From: Simplicispira sedimenti | GTDB taxonomy: Bacteria > Pseudomonadota > Gammaproteobacteria > Burkholderiales > Burkholderiaceae_C | Assembly: GCF_022760965.1 (NCBI RefSeq) | Contig: NZ_JAKVIJ010000008.1 | Span: 62,001-126,000 of the forward strand | Reading direction: 5' to 3' | Length of the DNA: 64,000 nt | Shown: in pieces, positions 17,470 to 29,400 of the stretch | Position numbering within the stretch: position 1 is the first letter of the stretch | Layout: every line of letters starts with the position of its first letter | Made by a program: the position numbers and the translations under genes | Notes under the pieces: generated by a model | What the model was told of the DNA's origin: nothing | Seen by the model: only the letters and a program-made list of their open reading frames with translations | The model's database searches: none

Positions 17470-18253
17470 AGCCCCCCCGACGGAAGCTGCGGCCACCCGC
17501 CCCCCCCGCAACTGGGTGCTGCTGCGCGGCCTGACGCGCGAGGCCACGCACTGGGGCCGCTTTGTGCCGCTGCTGGCACAGGCCCTGCCGCACGACCGCA
17601 TCTTGACACTGGACCTGCCCGGCAACGGCCACCTGCACGCGCAGGCATCGCCCTGGTCGGTGCCCGCCATGGCGCAGGCCTGCCGCCAGGCGCTGGCCGC
17701 GCAGGGTGTGCGCGGGCCGGTGCATCTGCTGGCCATGTCGCTGGGCGCCATGGTGGCCACGGCATGGGCCCACAGCGCACCCGAAGAGGTGGCGGGCTGC
17801 GTGCTCATCAACACCAGCATGCGCCCGTTCAGCCCGGTGCACCACCGCATGCAGCCGCAGCACTGGCCCACGCTGGCCCGCCTGCTGCTGTGGCCGCACA
17901 CGCCGCTGCAGATCGAAACCACCGTGCTGCGCATGACCAGCAACCACCCCGCCGCCCATGCCGAGGTGCTGCCCCAGTGGGTGCTGGCGCGCCAACAGCG
18001 CCCGGTGCGCGCCGCCAATGTGCTGCGCCAACTGGCCGCCGCAGCCCGCTACCGCGCCCCGCCTACGCCGCCGCCCGTGCCCACGCTGCTGCTGGCCAGC
18101 ACGCACGACCGGCTGGTGCGCTGCGCATGCTCGCGCGCCCTGGCGCGCGCCTGGCGCTGCGCGCTGGTGGAACACCCCCACGCAGGCCACGACCTGCCGC
18201 TGGACGATCCGCAATGGGTGGTGCAACAGGTGCTGGAAGCAACGGGCGGGTGA
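17447..18253 (+). CDS. Alpha/beta-fold hydrolase
   Basis: The 268-residue protein has an alpha/beta hydrolase outline: a LRGLTREATHWGRF oxyanion region, LDLPGNG, the nucleophile elbow AMSLG (serine in a GxSxG-like context where the first Gly is Ala), and a late HAGHDLPLDDP segment with the catalytic His. The substrate is unknown. It starts inside the end of the M14-peptidase-like gene, so the two are probably co-translated. It is convergent with the thiolase gene. Confidence 0.78.
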   Translation: MPWTPGTEAPPTEAAATRPPRNWVLLRGLTREATHWGRFVPLLAQALPHDRILTLDLPGNGHLHAQASPWSVPAMAQACRQALAAQGVRGPVHLLAMSLGAMVATAWAHSAPEEVAGCVLINTSMRPFSPVHHRMQPQHWPTLARLLLWPHTPLQIETTVLRMTSNHPAAHAEVLPQWVLARQQRPVRAANVLRQLAAAARYRAPPTPPPVPTLLLASTHDRLVRCACSRALARAWRCALVEHPHAGHDLPLDDPQWVVQQVLEATGG

Positions 18254-18358
18254 TGTTGACTTCAGTGCTGGAACTGTGCGTCCAGACGGGGCGAAGGTAC
18301 ATGAGCAAGGCCACAGCGTCTGCTCATCGCCTTGTGTACATGCTCTTGTGGGCCTGGT

Positions 18359-19561
18359 TCAGACCCGCTCCAAGATGACAGCAATGCCCTGCCCCACGCC
18401 AATGCACATGGTGCACAGCGCGTAGCGCCCGCCCGTGGCGTGCAGGCGGTTCACCGCCGTGGTCGCCAGGCGCGCGCCCGAAGCCCCCAGCGGGTGGCCC
18501 AGCGCAATCGCGCCGCCCCAGGCGTTGACGCGCGCGTCGTCGTCCTGCAGGCCCAGCAGGCGCAGCACCGCCAGGCCTTGCGCGGCGAAGGCTTCGTTGA
18601 GTTCGATGACGTCGATCTGCTCCAGGCTCAGGCCGGTCTGCGCCAGCACTTTCTGCGTGGCCGGTGCCGGGCCGATGCCCATGATGCGCGGGGCCACGCC
18701 GGCCGTGGCCATGCCGACGATGCGGGCCTTCGGGGTGAGACCGTTCTTGGCGGCGCTGGCCTCATTGGCCAGCAGCAGAGCGCAGGCGCCGTCGTTCACG
18801 CCCGAGGCGTTGCCGGCGGTGACGCTGCCGTCCGGGCGCACGACGCCCTTGAGCTTGGCCAGCGCTTCGAGGCTGGTCTCGCGCGGGTGTTCGTCCTGGC
18901 TCACGACGATGGCGTCCCCTTTCTTCTGGGGGATGGTGACGGGGGTGATTTCACGGGCCAGGTGGCCGGCCTTCTGGGCGGCGACGGCCTTGAGCTGGCT
19001 GGCCAGGGCCATGCGGTCCTGGGCTTCGCGTTCGATCTCGAACTCCTGGGAGACGTTCTCGGCGGTCTCGGGCATGGAGTCCACGCCGTATTTTTCCTTC
19101 ATCAGCTTGTTGATGAAGCGCCAGCCTATGGTTGTGTCATAGACGGCGTTGCTGCGCGAGAAGGCGCTTTCCGCCTTTGGCATGACGAAGGGGGCGCGGC
19201 TCATGCTCTCCACGCCACCGGCGATCATCAACCCGGCCTCGCCGGCCTTGATGGCGCGCGCGGCCGTGCCCACGGCGTCCAGGCCGGAGCCGCACAGGCG
19301 GTTGATGGTGGCGCCGGGCACTTCCAGGGGCAGGCCCGCGAGCAGGCTGGCCATGTGGGCGACGTTGCGGTTGTCTTCGCCGGCCTGGTTGGCGCAGCCG
19401 TAGAGCACGTCGGTGATGCCCTCCCAATCCACATGGGGGTTGCGCGCCATGAGGGCGCGCAGGGGGATGGCGGCCAGGTCGTCGGTGCGCACGCTGCTGA
19501 GCGCGCCGCCGTAACGGCCGATGGGGGTGCGGATGGCGTCGCAGATGAAGGCGTGGGTCAT
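18359..19561 (-). CDS. pcaF: 3-oxoadipyl-CoA thiolase (beta-ketoadipyl-CoA thiolase)
   Basis: A 400-residue thiolase that splits 3-oxoadipyl-CoA into succinyl-CoA and acetyl-CoA at the end of aromatic degradation. The start FICDAIRTPIGRYGGALSSV and the block GCANQAGEDNRNVA are typical of PcaF/PaaJ rather than acetyl-CoA acetyltransferases. The nucleophilic Cys lies in NRLCGSGLDAVG. The late motifs are NEAFAAQ, GGAIALGHPLGASG and CTMCIGVGQG. I chose ATG 19561 over an upstream in-frame start because the family begins there. No other catabolic gene is near, so it stands apart from its pathway. Confidence 0.87.
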   Translation of the reverse strand: MTHAFICDAIRTPIGRYGGALSSVRTDDLAAIPLRALMARNPHVDWEGITDVLYGCANQAGEDNRNVAHMASLLAGLPLEVPGATINRLCGSGLDAVGTAARAIKAGEAGLMIAGGVESMSRAPFVMPKAESAFSRSNAVYDTTIGWRFINKLMKEKYGVDSMPETAENVSQEFEIEREAQDRMALASQLKAVAAQKAGHLAREITPVTIPQKKGDAIVVSQDEHPRETSLEALAKLKGVVRPDGSVTAGNASGVNDGACALLLANEASAAKNGLTPKARIVGMATAGVAPRIMGIGPAPATQKVLAQTGLSLEQIDVIELNEAFAAQGLAVLRLLGLQDDDARVNAWGGAIALGHPLGASGARLATTAVNRLHATGGRYALCTMCIGVGQGIAVILERV

Positions 19562-19692
19562 GGCAGCTTCTGTTTGGATGGTGTTGGGCGGTTTGCCTTG
19601 GTGGAGCAAGACAGTGACATCCATTAGCCCAACAGCCCCCCGCCTTGACGGATTTTCTCCTGCTGGCGCTGTATTTGGGCACAGTGCCTGCA

Positions 19693-19706
19693 GCTTGCAT
19701 ACAAGC
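19693..19706. promoter_or_regulatory. Short palindrome upstream of the thiolase gene
   Basis: The arms GCTTG and CAAGC flank a four-base CATA core, about 130 bp upstream of the thiolase ATG. It could bind a dimeric regulator. The length is short and chance occurrence is possible. Confidence 0.3.
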
Positions 19707-19717
19707 AACAAAAAATA

Positions 19718-19751
19718 AAAAACCCCGCTACCGATTTGATAGCGGGGTTTC
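19718..19751 (-). terminator. Rho-independent terminator after tRNA-Lys
   Basis: The arms ACCCCGCTA and TAGCGGGGT enclose a short loop. On the reverse strand the stem is followed by a run of T. It sits 12 bp past the 3' end of the tRNA-Lys gene. Confidence 0.8.
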
Positions 19752-19762
19752 TTTATGCCGTT

Positions 19763-19838
19763 TGGTGGGTCGTGCGTGACTCGAACACGCGACCAACGGA
19801 TTAAAAGTCCGCTGCTCTACCGACTGAGCTAACGACCC
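19763..19838 (-). tRNA. tRNA-Lys (anticodon TTT)
   Basis: On the reverse strand a 76-base cloverleaf reads from GGGTCGT to ACGACCC plus discriminator A and encoded CCA. The anticodon loop contains CTTTTAA, giving anticodon TTT. The D arm AGCTCAGTCGGTAGAGCA and T arm GTTCGAGTC are normal. A TATAAT box lies upstream and a terminator downstream, so it is a single-gene unit. Confidence 0.95.
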
Positions 19839-19882
19839 ACTACAGCCCAAACTCGCGCTGAAGCCAAGCTGTAAAGCCTTGC

Positions 19883-19888
19883 ATTATA
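19883..19888 (-). promoter_or_regulatory. -10 box of the tRNA-Lys promoter
   Basis: A perfect TATAAT on the reverse strand, about 45 bp upstream of the tRNA 5' end. No good -35 is visible. Confidence 0.5.
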
Positions 19889-19931
19889 GTATGAAAATTG
19901 CTGCTTGCGCCGAAACCTGGTGGTTCAAAAG

Positions 19932-20732
19932 CTACTTGTCAGCCCGTGACGCCAGGGCGTCCAGCACCCACCCTGCGGCACATTGGCCGAAGGTGGCGGT
20001 AACGGCCACCACGGAGCCGTACCCATGGCAATTGAGGCTACCGTCACCCTGTACAGCACAAGATGCATCGGGCGGCGCCACTGCCTCGCGGCTGAAGACG
20101 CAGGGCACGCGCATCTTCTTTCCGTCCCGCGGCGCGCCATGGTGCTTGCGCAAGCGGTAGCGCAACTGGGCCAGAAGGGGATCGTGGGTGACCAGCGACA
20201 GGTCGTCCACATCCACCTTGTGCGCCAAGCGCTTGCCACCCGCCGCACCCACGGTGATGAACATGGCCTGACTGGCACGTGCCCAGACGGCCATGGCCGT
20301 CTTTGCGGGCACTTGGTCGCAGGCATCGATCACCGCGTTCACGCCTTGCGGCAATATTCCTGGCCAGTTGCCGGGCTCGACAAATTCTTCAATGCAATGC
20401 ACCTGGCAACCGGGGTGAATGCGTTCGATGCGATCGCGCATCGCCTGCACCTTGGCTTGCCCCACCGTATCGTCCAGCGCATGGATCTGGCGGTTGATAT
20501 TGGATTCGGCCACATGGTCCAGATCGATAAGAGTGAGCTTCCCCACGCCACTGCGCGCGAGTGCCTCCGCCGCCCATGAGCCCACACCACCCACCCCGAC
20601 GACTGCCACATGCGCTGCACGGATGCGGGCCGCACCAGGTTTGCCATACAGCCGATCAAGCCCGCCAAAACGCCGTTCCAGCGCCATGTCGGGCATTGCG
20701 TCGTGCAAAGGCGATGCCTCTGTGGAGTCCAA
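19932..20732 (-). CDS. tcdA: tRNA threonylcarbamoyladenosine dehydratase (TcdA/CsdL)
   Basis: A 266-residue E1-like enzyme that cyclises N6-threonylcarbamoyladenosine at tRNA position 37 using ATP. The nucleotide-binding motif VAVVGVGGVGSWAAEALAR and the LIDLDHVAESNINRQIHAL block are characteristic, as is the CVFSREAV segment later. The start is a TTG at 20732, which gives the family's usual length; ATG 20696 is an alternative. It follows cpoB by about 12 bp and precedes the tRNA-Lys gene. Confidence 0.9.
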   Translation of the reverse strand: MDSTEASPLHDAMPDMALERRFGGLDRLYGKPGAARIRAAHVAVVGVGGVGSWAAEALARSGVGKLTLIDLDHVAESNINRQIHALDDTVGQAKVQAMRDRIERIHPGCQVHCIEEFVEPGNWPGILPQGVNAVIDACDQVPAKTAMAVWARASQAMFITVGAAGGKRLAHKVDVDDLSLVTHDPLLAQLRYRLRKHHGAPRDGKKMRVPCVFSREAVAPPDASCAVQGDGSLNCHGYGSVVAVTATFGQCAAGWVLDALASRADK

Positions 20733-20744
20733 GGAGCGATGCCC

Positions 20745-21518
20745 TTATTTGAGACGGGAGAGGCGCTCCTTGGCCGCCACAGCGGCTTCGGACTGCGGAT
20801 ACGTGCGTACAAGGTCTTCCAACGTCTTGCGGGCGCCGCGCGTTTCCTTGAGCTCGATCTGGCAATTGGCGATGGACAGGGCCGCCTCGGGCGCGCGGGC
20901 ATGCTGGGGCGCAGCAGCCAACAGGGCGCGGAAGTTCTGGATGGCTTCCTTGTAGTCGCGCGTAGCGTACTGGGCGTTGCCCAGCCAGAAGCGCACCGAG
21001 TGCTGGTAGCCGCTGCCCGCGTACTGCTTGAGGAAGCTGGCGAACAGCGTCTGCGCCTCGGCAAACTTGCCTTCACGGAAACGTGCCAGGGCTGCCTCGA
21101 AATCACGCTTTTCTGCAGGGTCGGCCTGGAACTCCTGTCCATCGACTGCGACCTTGACAGGCTCGAACTGGCGCAGGCGCTCGTCCACACCTTGCGCCAT
21201 GTCCTTGTGACGGCGCTGCAGTTCGGCTGCCTCGCGCACCAGCTGCTCGTTCTGCCCACGCAACGTGGCCACCTCGGCGCGCAGGCCTTCGATTTGCGAT
21301 TGCAGGTCGATCAGGGCACGGCGCAGTTGTGCGCTGTCTTCGGCAGAGCGCTGGCTGGATTGGTTCAGCACATCGACGCGCTGGCGCAGTTCCAGGATGG
21401 CGCGGCGCGCTTCGTCATCTTCAAACAGGGCCGCATGGCCCTGGGGCAGATAGGCACAGGCCAACAGCGCTGCCAGCAGCGAAGGGGCCAGGCGCAGGGA
21501 TGTCATGGCAGCACGCAT
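20745..21518 (-). CDS. cpoB: Cell division coordinator CpoB (YbgF)
   Basis: The 257-residue periplasmic protein has a signal peptide (about residues 1-29, ending PQGHA), an N-terminal coiled coil rich in Gln/Glu/Arg at about 35-115, and C-terminal TPR repeats with RDFEAALARFREGKFAEAQ and AQYATRDYKEAIQNF. CpoB links peptidoglycan synthesis with Tol-Pal constriction of the outer membrane. It lies directly after pal. ATG 21518 begins the signal sequence; ATG 21506 is possible. Confidence 0.88.
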   Translation of the reverse strand: MRAAMTSLRLAPSLLAALLACAYLPQGHAALFEDDEARRAILELRQRVDVLNQSSQRSAEDSAQLRRALIDLQSQIEGLRAEVATLRGQNEQLVREAAELQRRHKDMAQGVDERLRQFEPVKVAVDGQEFQADPAEKRDFEAALARFREGKFAEAQTLFASFLKQYAGSGYQHSVRFWLGNAQYATRDYKEAIQNFRALLAAAPQHARAPEAALSIANCQIELKETRGARKTLEDLVRTYPQSEAAVAAKERLSRLK

Positions 21519-21529
21519 GGGCCAGTGAA

Positions 21530-22063
21530 TCAACGGTAAGAGATTTCAGCGCGGCGGTTCTTGGAATAGGCGTCTTCGCCATAGCCTTGCACGGCAGGCT
21601 TCTCTTCACCAAAGCTCACTGCTTCGATCTGGTTGTCGGACACGCCCAGCAGGCCCAGGGCGCGGCGCACGGCTTCTGCGCGGCGCTGCCCCAGTGCAAG
21701 GTTGTACTCGCGGCCACCGCGCTCGTCAGTGTGGCCTTCAATCACGGCCTTGCGTGCAGCCCCTGCCTTGATGAAGCGCGCATGGGCTTCGATCAGCGAT
21801 TGTGCTTCGGGCTTGATCACATAGCTGTCGTAGTCGAAATACACCACGCGGCCCACGCCTTGGGGGCCAGCCTTGTCGATGGCCGACTGGGACAGGTCCA
21901 CGCCCTGCACACCACTCTGGCCGGCATTGCCCGCATTGGCACCACCCGTGGACAGCGGGGCACCGTTCTTGTCTTCGACGGGGACCTTGTCGAGATCGAC
22001 ACCGGAACTGCAACCGGCAACAAGAGCGAGGACAGCCAGGGCAAAGGGAATACGCTTGAACAT
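21530..22063 (-). CDS. pal: Peptidoglycan-associated lipoprotein Pal
   Basis: A 177-residue outer-membrane lipoprotein with lipobox LVAGC at about residues 17-21, a short disordered linker and an OmpA-like domain. The OmpA-like domain contains VYFDYDSYVIKPEAQ, IEGHTDERGGREYNLALGQRRAEAV and the ending YSKNRRAEISYR. It anchors the outer membrane to peptidoglycan and binds TolB. ATG 22063 has a good AGGAG site and starts the signal peptide. The order is tolB-pal-cpoB. Confidence 0.95.
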   Translation of the reverse strand: MFKRIPFALAVLALVAGCSSGVDLDKVPVEDKNGAPLSTGGANAGNAGQSGVQGVDLSQSAIDKAGPQGVGRVVYFDYDSYVIKPEAQSLIEAHARFIKAGAARKAVIEGHTDERGGREYNLALGQRRAEAVRRALGLLGVSDNQIEAVSFGEEKPAVQGYGEDAYSKNRRAEISYR

Positions 22064-22095
22064 GAAAAACTCCTGAAAGCAAAAAAGAAAAGGAT

Positions 22096-23418
22096 TCACT
22101 GGAACTGGTAGGGACCCCAGTCCGGCTCGCGAATGTCGCCACCCTGCCCCGCCAAACGGGCCTTGATTTTTCCATCCAGGGTGGTGGTCATCAGCGCTTC
22201 ACGGCCCTGCTGCTGGGTCGCATAGACAATGAGTCGGCTGTTGGGTGCAAAACTGGGGCGCTCGTCCGCTGAGGAGTCGGTGATGGCGGTGACATTGCCA
22301 GTGGCCAACTCCATCACTTGCAGCTTGAAGGCACCACCGGCACGCGAGATATAGGCCAGCCAACGGCCATCGGGGCTGATGGCGGGCGAGATGTTGTAGC
22401 TGCCATTGAAGGTCACGCGTTCAGCACTGCCCCCGCTACTGGACACCTTGTAGATCTGGGGCGCTCCACCACGGTCGCTGACGAAGTACACATGTTTGCC
22501 ATCGGGCGAGAAGGCAGGCTCGGTGTCGATGCCACTGCTTTGCGTCAGACGACGCGGTTCACCGCCGTTGGCGTCCATGGTGTAGAGCTGCGAGTTGCCA
22601 TCGCGACTCAGTGTGATGGCCAGCGTGCGGCCATCGGGCGACCAGGCAGGCGCACTGTTGGAACCCTTGAAATTGGCCACGAGGCGGCGGCGCCCGGTGG
22701 CCACGTCGTGCACATACACCACGGGCTTGCGCGACTCAAAGGACACATAGGCCAGTTGGCCACCCGAAGGCGACCAGGCAGGCGAGATGATGGACTCGGG
22801 GCTGGAGAGAGCTGCCTGGGCATTCTCACCATCGGAATCGGCGACCCACAGGCTGAAGCGGTTGCCAGCCTTGGTGACATAGGCAATGCGGGTGGAAAAC
22901 ACACCACGCTCGCCTGTGAGCTTTTCATACACATAGTCCGCGATGCGGTGTGCCACCAACCGCAGATCGGCCTGCACCACGACATAGCTCTGTCCGCCCA
23001 GGTCCTGGCCACGCACTACGTCCCACAGCCGGAAACGCACGTCGTAGCGGCCATCGGCCAGGCGCACCACACTGCCAGACACCAGCGAGTCCGCACCCTT
23101 CTGGCGCCACAGAGCCACGTCGGGGCGTGCGGCTTCATCCAGGCGAACACCGCCAGTGTCGATGCCACGAAACTGGCCACTGCGCTCCAGATCCGCCTGC
23201 ACGATGGCAGAGATTTTTTGGGGAGACTGGGTTTCGTCCCGGAAGGCGGCAATCGCAATGGGCAACTGCGTCATTCCTACACCCGTGACTTCCACACGGA
23301 ACTGCGCCCACGCTGGCACCGTAGCCAGAGCGCTCAAGCCCGCCACAAGGTGGCGACGTGTGGGAAGAAAGGTGGGAGCGGAACCAGAACGATCAGGGGA
23401 GCGATGGTGTAGGGTCAT
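22096..23418 (-). CDS. tolB: Tol-Pal system protein TolB
   Basis: A 440-residue periplasmic protein: TolB N-terminal domain (VEVTGVGMTQLPIAIAAF) followed by WD40-like PD40 repeats, each with a SPDG or SPSG motif (for example PAWSPDGRTLAITLSRDG). It works with Pal in outer-membrane constriction. The signal region contains TRRHLVAGLSALATVPAWA, a twin-arginine pair just before the hydrophobic core, so export by Tat is possible. ATG 23418 is chosen as it starts the signal region. tolQ, tolR and tolA are not adjacent; clpA lies upstream instead. Confidence 0.93.
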   Translation of the reverse strand: MTLHHRSPDRSGSAPTFLPTRRHLVAGLSALATVPAWAQFRVEVTGVGMTQLPIAIAAFRDETQSPQKISAIVQADLERSGQFRGIDTGGVRLDEAARPDVALWRQKGADSLVSGSVVRLADGRYDVRFRLWDVVRGQDLGGQSYVVVQADLRLVAHRIADYVYEKLTGERGVFSTRIAYVTKAGNRFSLWVADSDGENAQAALSSPESIISPAWSPSGGQLAYVSFESRKPVVYVHDVATGRRRLVANFKGSNSAPAWSPDGRTLAITLSRDGNSQLYTMDANGGEPRRLTQSSGIDTEPAFSPDGKHVYFVSDRGGAPQIYKVSSSGGSAERVTFNGSYNISPAISPDGRWLAYISRAGGAFKLQVMELATGNVTAITDSSADERPSFAPNSRLIVYATQQQGREALMTTTLDGKIKARLAGQGGDIREPDWGPYQFQ

Positions 23419-23502
23419 TCTCAGTACTTGGCAATCGTGCAAACGCCACAAATCAGGCGGAATGGTACACACCCCGGACATACCCCCATGTCACAAACTG
23501 TT

Positions 23503-23549
23503 GATGGGGCCAAGGACAGAGGGAAATCTCCCTTGCCCTGGGCCCCATC
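23503..23549 (-). other. Strong hairpin between clpA and tolB
   Basis: The arms GATGGGGCC and GGCCCCATC enclose an interior that is itself partly paired (AGGG/CCCT, GGGA/TCCC). No T-run follows, so it is a hairpin of unknown use, perhaps a stabiliser of the clpA 3' end or a weak terminator ahead of tolB. Confidence 0.5.
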
Positions 23550-23567
23550 ACGCGGTGCGTGAATGCC

Positions 23568-25922
<2,355 letters not shown>

Positions 25923-25982
25923 GTGAACTCCTTTGTGCTTGCAGGTCAGGGATAGGGGGGGTAGTTCGGGGCGGGGAGGCCT

Positions 25983-26342
25983 TTATTCAACCGGCTCGCA
26001 CACGCATTGCAGGGGGTGGCCCGCCTGGTGGGCGGCATCCAGCACCAGATGCACCTTGGTCAGCGCAATGTCGTGCGGGTACACCCCGCAGACACCCCGG
26101 CCGTCCAGGTGGATCTTGAGCATGATCTGCGTGGCGGTTTCGCGGTCTTTGTGGAAAAACTCCTGCAGTACCACCACGACAAACTCCATGGGGGTGTAGT
26201 CGTCGTTGAGCATCAGCACCTGGTACATCTGCGGGGGTTTGACCTTTTGCGGCACCCGTTCGAGCACCACCGAACCGCCGTCGTCCGGCACGGGCGGCTT
26301 GACGACCGGCCCGGGAGGGGGAGATGGTGGTTTGGTAGCCAT
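25983..26342 (-). CDS. clpS: ATP-dependent Clp protease adaptor ClpS
   Basis: The 119-residue adaptor recognises N-degrons and delivers them to ClpAP. The core YQVLMLNDDYTPMEFVVVVL and the HLDGRGVCGVYPHDIA segment are diagnostic. A proline-rich N-terminal tail (PPSPPPGP) precedes the core. ATG 26342 (MATKPPS) was chosen because an upstream in-frame start adds nothing conserved. The window also has aat and bpt, which make N-degrons read by ClpS. Confidence 0.93.
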   Translation of the reverse strand: MATKPPSPPPGPVVKPPVPDDGGSVVLERVPQKVKPPQMYQVLMLNDDYTPMEFVVVVLQEFFHKDRETATQIMLKIHLDGRGVCGVYPHDIALTKVHLVLDAAHQAGHPLQCVCEPVE

Positions 26343-26432
26343 GGATTTCATTCTAGCGAGCAGAAAATACAGTTGCAGGGTCAAGAAATTTGACCATTCA
26401 GGTCTATTTCAAGGTCTCGGGTCACCGTTCGG

Positions 26433-29400
26433 TCATTCATAGACCACGGTGACGTCACCACCACACGCCTGGGCGCGCCAGGAAGCCAATGCAGCGTCGG
26501 TGGGGTAGGTGCGGAAGGCCTCGCCCAATTGCAGCTCGGCGCAGGCGCTGTCGCCGTCCTGCGTGCACCGCACGCCCAGGCGCACACGCAGCCCATGCTG
26601 CAGCTCGCCGTGCTCGGTGGATTCCTTGCGCGGCGGATGTTCGCGCAGCAACCGCGCCACGTCAGGCGGCGGATGCCCCACAGCCACGCGCAGGTATTTG
26701 CCAAAGCGGCAGCGCCCCCCGGCCAGGTCGTGCACCTGCTGGACGATGAAACGGGCCTCAAAGCCATTGCGTCCCGGCTGCAAGCGCCCGGTCACGATGA
26801 CCAGCTCATCGTCCTTGAGCAGGTCGCGGTGCGCCTGCACGACAGCATCGCTGGCTGAAGCCTCGACGCGCGAGGCACCGTCCTCCAGCACAAATATGCC
26901 CTGGCGCCCCCGCTGGCCATTGACCACGCGAAAGTCGCTCACAATGCCCGCCACGGTTTGCGGTTCACGGGTGTCCACCAGGTCCGCAATCCGCATGCGC
27001 ACAAAGCTGGCCAACTCCCGCGCCGCTTCATCGAACAGATGGCCCGACAGGTAAAAGCCCAGCGCGGTTTTTTCCTGCATGAGCTGCTCGCGCACACCCC
27101 AGGGCGGCACTTCGGCAAGCTCTGGTTCCTGCGTGCTGGAGCCCTGGGCATCATCGCCCATCATGTCGAACAGCCCGCCCTGGTTGGCGTTGGAATGCTG
27201 GGCTGCTGCGTAGTCAAATGCGCGGTCGATGGACGCGGATAGCGCTGCGCGGTTGCGGTGCAAGCCGTCAAACGCACCCGCCTTGATCAACGCATCGACC
27301 GTGCGCTTGTTGATGCGGCCCCGGTCCACGCGCACGCAGAAATCGAACAGGCTGGTGAAGGGGCCACGGACACTGCCCCTGGGACCCTCGCCCTGCCCTT
27401 CGCGTGCAGCGACGATCGCCTCGATGGCCTGCTGCCCCGTGCCCTTGACGGCGCCCAGACCATAGCGAATCACCGTGTCGCTCACCGGCTCAAAGCGATA
27501 GTTGCCCCGGTTGATGTCCGGTGGCTCGAACTGCATGCCGAAATGCTTGGTGGCATCTTCGTACAACACCTTGAGCTTGTCGGTGTCGTCCATTTCCACG
27601 GTCATGTTGGCGCAGAAGAACTCGGCCGTGTAGTGCACCTTGAGCCAGCCGGTGTGGTAGGCCAGCAGCGAGTACGCGGCGGCGTGCGACTTGTTGAAGC
27701 CGTAGCCCGCGAACTTCTCCATCAGGTCGAACACCTCGTCGGCCTTCTCCTGGCTGATGCCTTTTTCTGCGGCACCCTTGCGGAAGATGGCCCGGTGCTC
27801 GGCCATCTCCTCGGCCTTTTTCTTGCCCATGGCACGGCGCAGCATGTCGGCGCCGCCCAGGCTGTAACCGCCCAGCACCTGGGCGGTCTGCATCACCTGC
27901 TCCTGATAGACCATGATGCCGTAGGTCTCGGCCAGCACGGGTTCCACCAGCGGGTGGGGGTACTCCACCACTTCCTTGCCATGCTTGCGCGCCACAAAGC
28001 TGGGAATCAGGTCCATGGGACCGGGGCGGTACAGGGCGTTCAGCGCAATCAGGTCTTCCAGCCGACTGGGGCGCGCTTCCTTGAGCATGCCCTGCATGCC
28101 CCGGCTTTCAAACTGGAACACGGCTTCGGTCTTGCCCTCGGAGAAAAGCCTGTAGGTTGGGCCGTCGTCCAGTGGAATGTTCTCGAAGGCAAAGTGCTCC
28201 TGGCCCTTGTGCCGGCGCACGATGAATTCCTTGGCGATCTCCAGGATGGTGAGCGTGGCCAGGCCCAGAAAGTCGAACTTGACCAGGCCGATCGCCTCCA
28301 CGTCATCCTTGTCGTACTGGCTGACGGCCGACTCGCTGCCCGGCTGCTGGTACAGCGGGCAAAAGTCGGTCAGCTTGCCCGGCGCAATCAGCACGCCGCC
28401 CGCGTGCATGCCGATGTTGCGCGTCATGCCTTCGAGCTTTTGCGCCATCTCGATGACGGTGCGCACGTCCTCTTCCTTGCGCACGCGCTCGTACAACAGG
28501 GGCTCCAGTTCCAGCGCGTAGTTGTTCTTGTCACCTTCCTTCTTGGTCTCGGGCGGATAGGCCAGGGTGTAGGTCTGACCGGGTTTTGCGGGCACCAGCT
28601 TGGAGATGCCATCACAAAACGTGTAGCTCAGGTCCATCACCCGGCCCACGTCGCGGATGGCGGCCTTGGCTGCCATGGTGCCGAAGGTGGCGATCTGGCT
28701 CACGGCATCCTTGCCGTATTTTTCCTTCACGTAATCGATCACCCGGTCGCGGTTGGCCTGGCAAAAGTCGATGTCGAAGTCGGGCATGGAAACCCGCTCG
28801 GGATTCAGAAAGCGCTCGAACAGCAGGTTGTACTGCAAGGGATCGAGGTCGGTGATCTTGAGCGCATACGCCACCAGCGAGCCCGCTCCCGAACCCCGCC
28901 CCGGCCCCACGGGGCAGCCGTTGTTCTTGGCCCACTGGATGAAGTCACCCACGATGAGGAAGTAGCCGGGGAAGCCCATCTTGAGGATGGTGCCCAGCTC
29001 AAACTCCAGCCGCTCCACATAGCGCGGGCGTTGGCGGTCGCGCTCGGCGACATCGGGATACAGGTGCTGCAGTCGTTCTTCCAGTCCGTCGTGCGAGACC
29101 TTTCGGAAGAATTCCTCGATCGTCATGCCCCCCGGAATGGGAAAATTGGGCAACTGCGGCTTGCCCAGCACCAGCGTGAGATTGCAGCGCTTGGCAATTT
29201 CCACCGTGTTGGCGAGTGCCGAGGGAATATCGGCAAACAAGGCCTGCATTTGCGCACTGCTCTTGAAATACTGCTCACGCGTAAAACGCCGCACCCGGCG
29301 CGGGTTCGCCAGGATTTCGCCCTCGGCGATGCAGACACGCGCCTCATGCGCCTCAAAATCCTCCTCGGTCGCAAACTGCACCGGGTGGGTGGCGACCACC

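Noticed and set aside
18290..18355. Repeated GTACATG and an ATGAGCA/TGCTCAT pair between the hydrolase and thiolase genes
   Set aside because: Arms are short and there is no T-run; it may be a weak hairpin between convergent genes, not enough for a feature.
19889..19931. A possible ninth copy of the dispersed repeat (GCTGCTTGCGC, then TGGTGG and TTCAAAAGC)
   Set aside because: Only one block matches well and the middle is missing; it may be an eroded copy next to the tcdA stop but is too weak to count.
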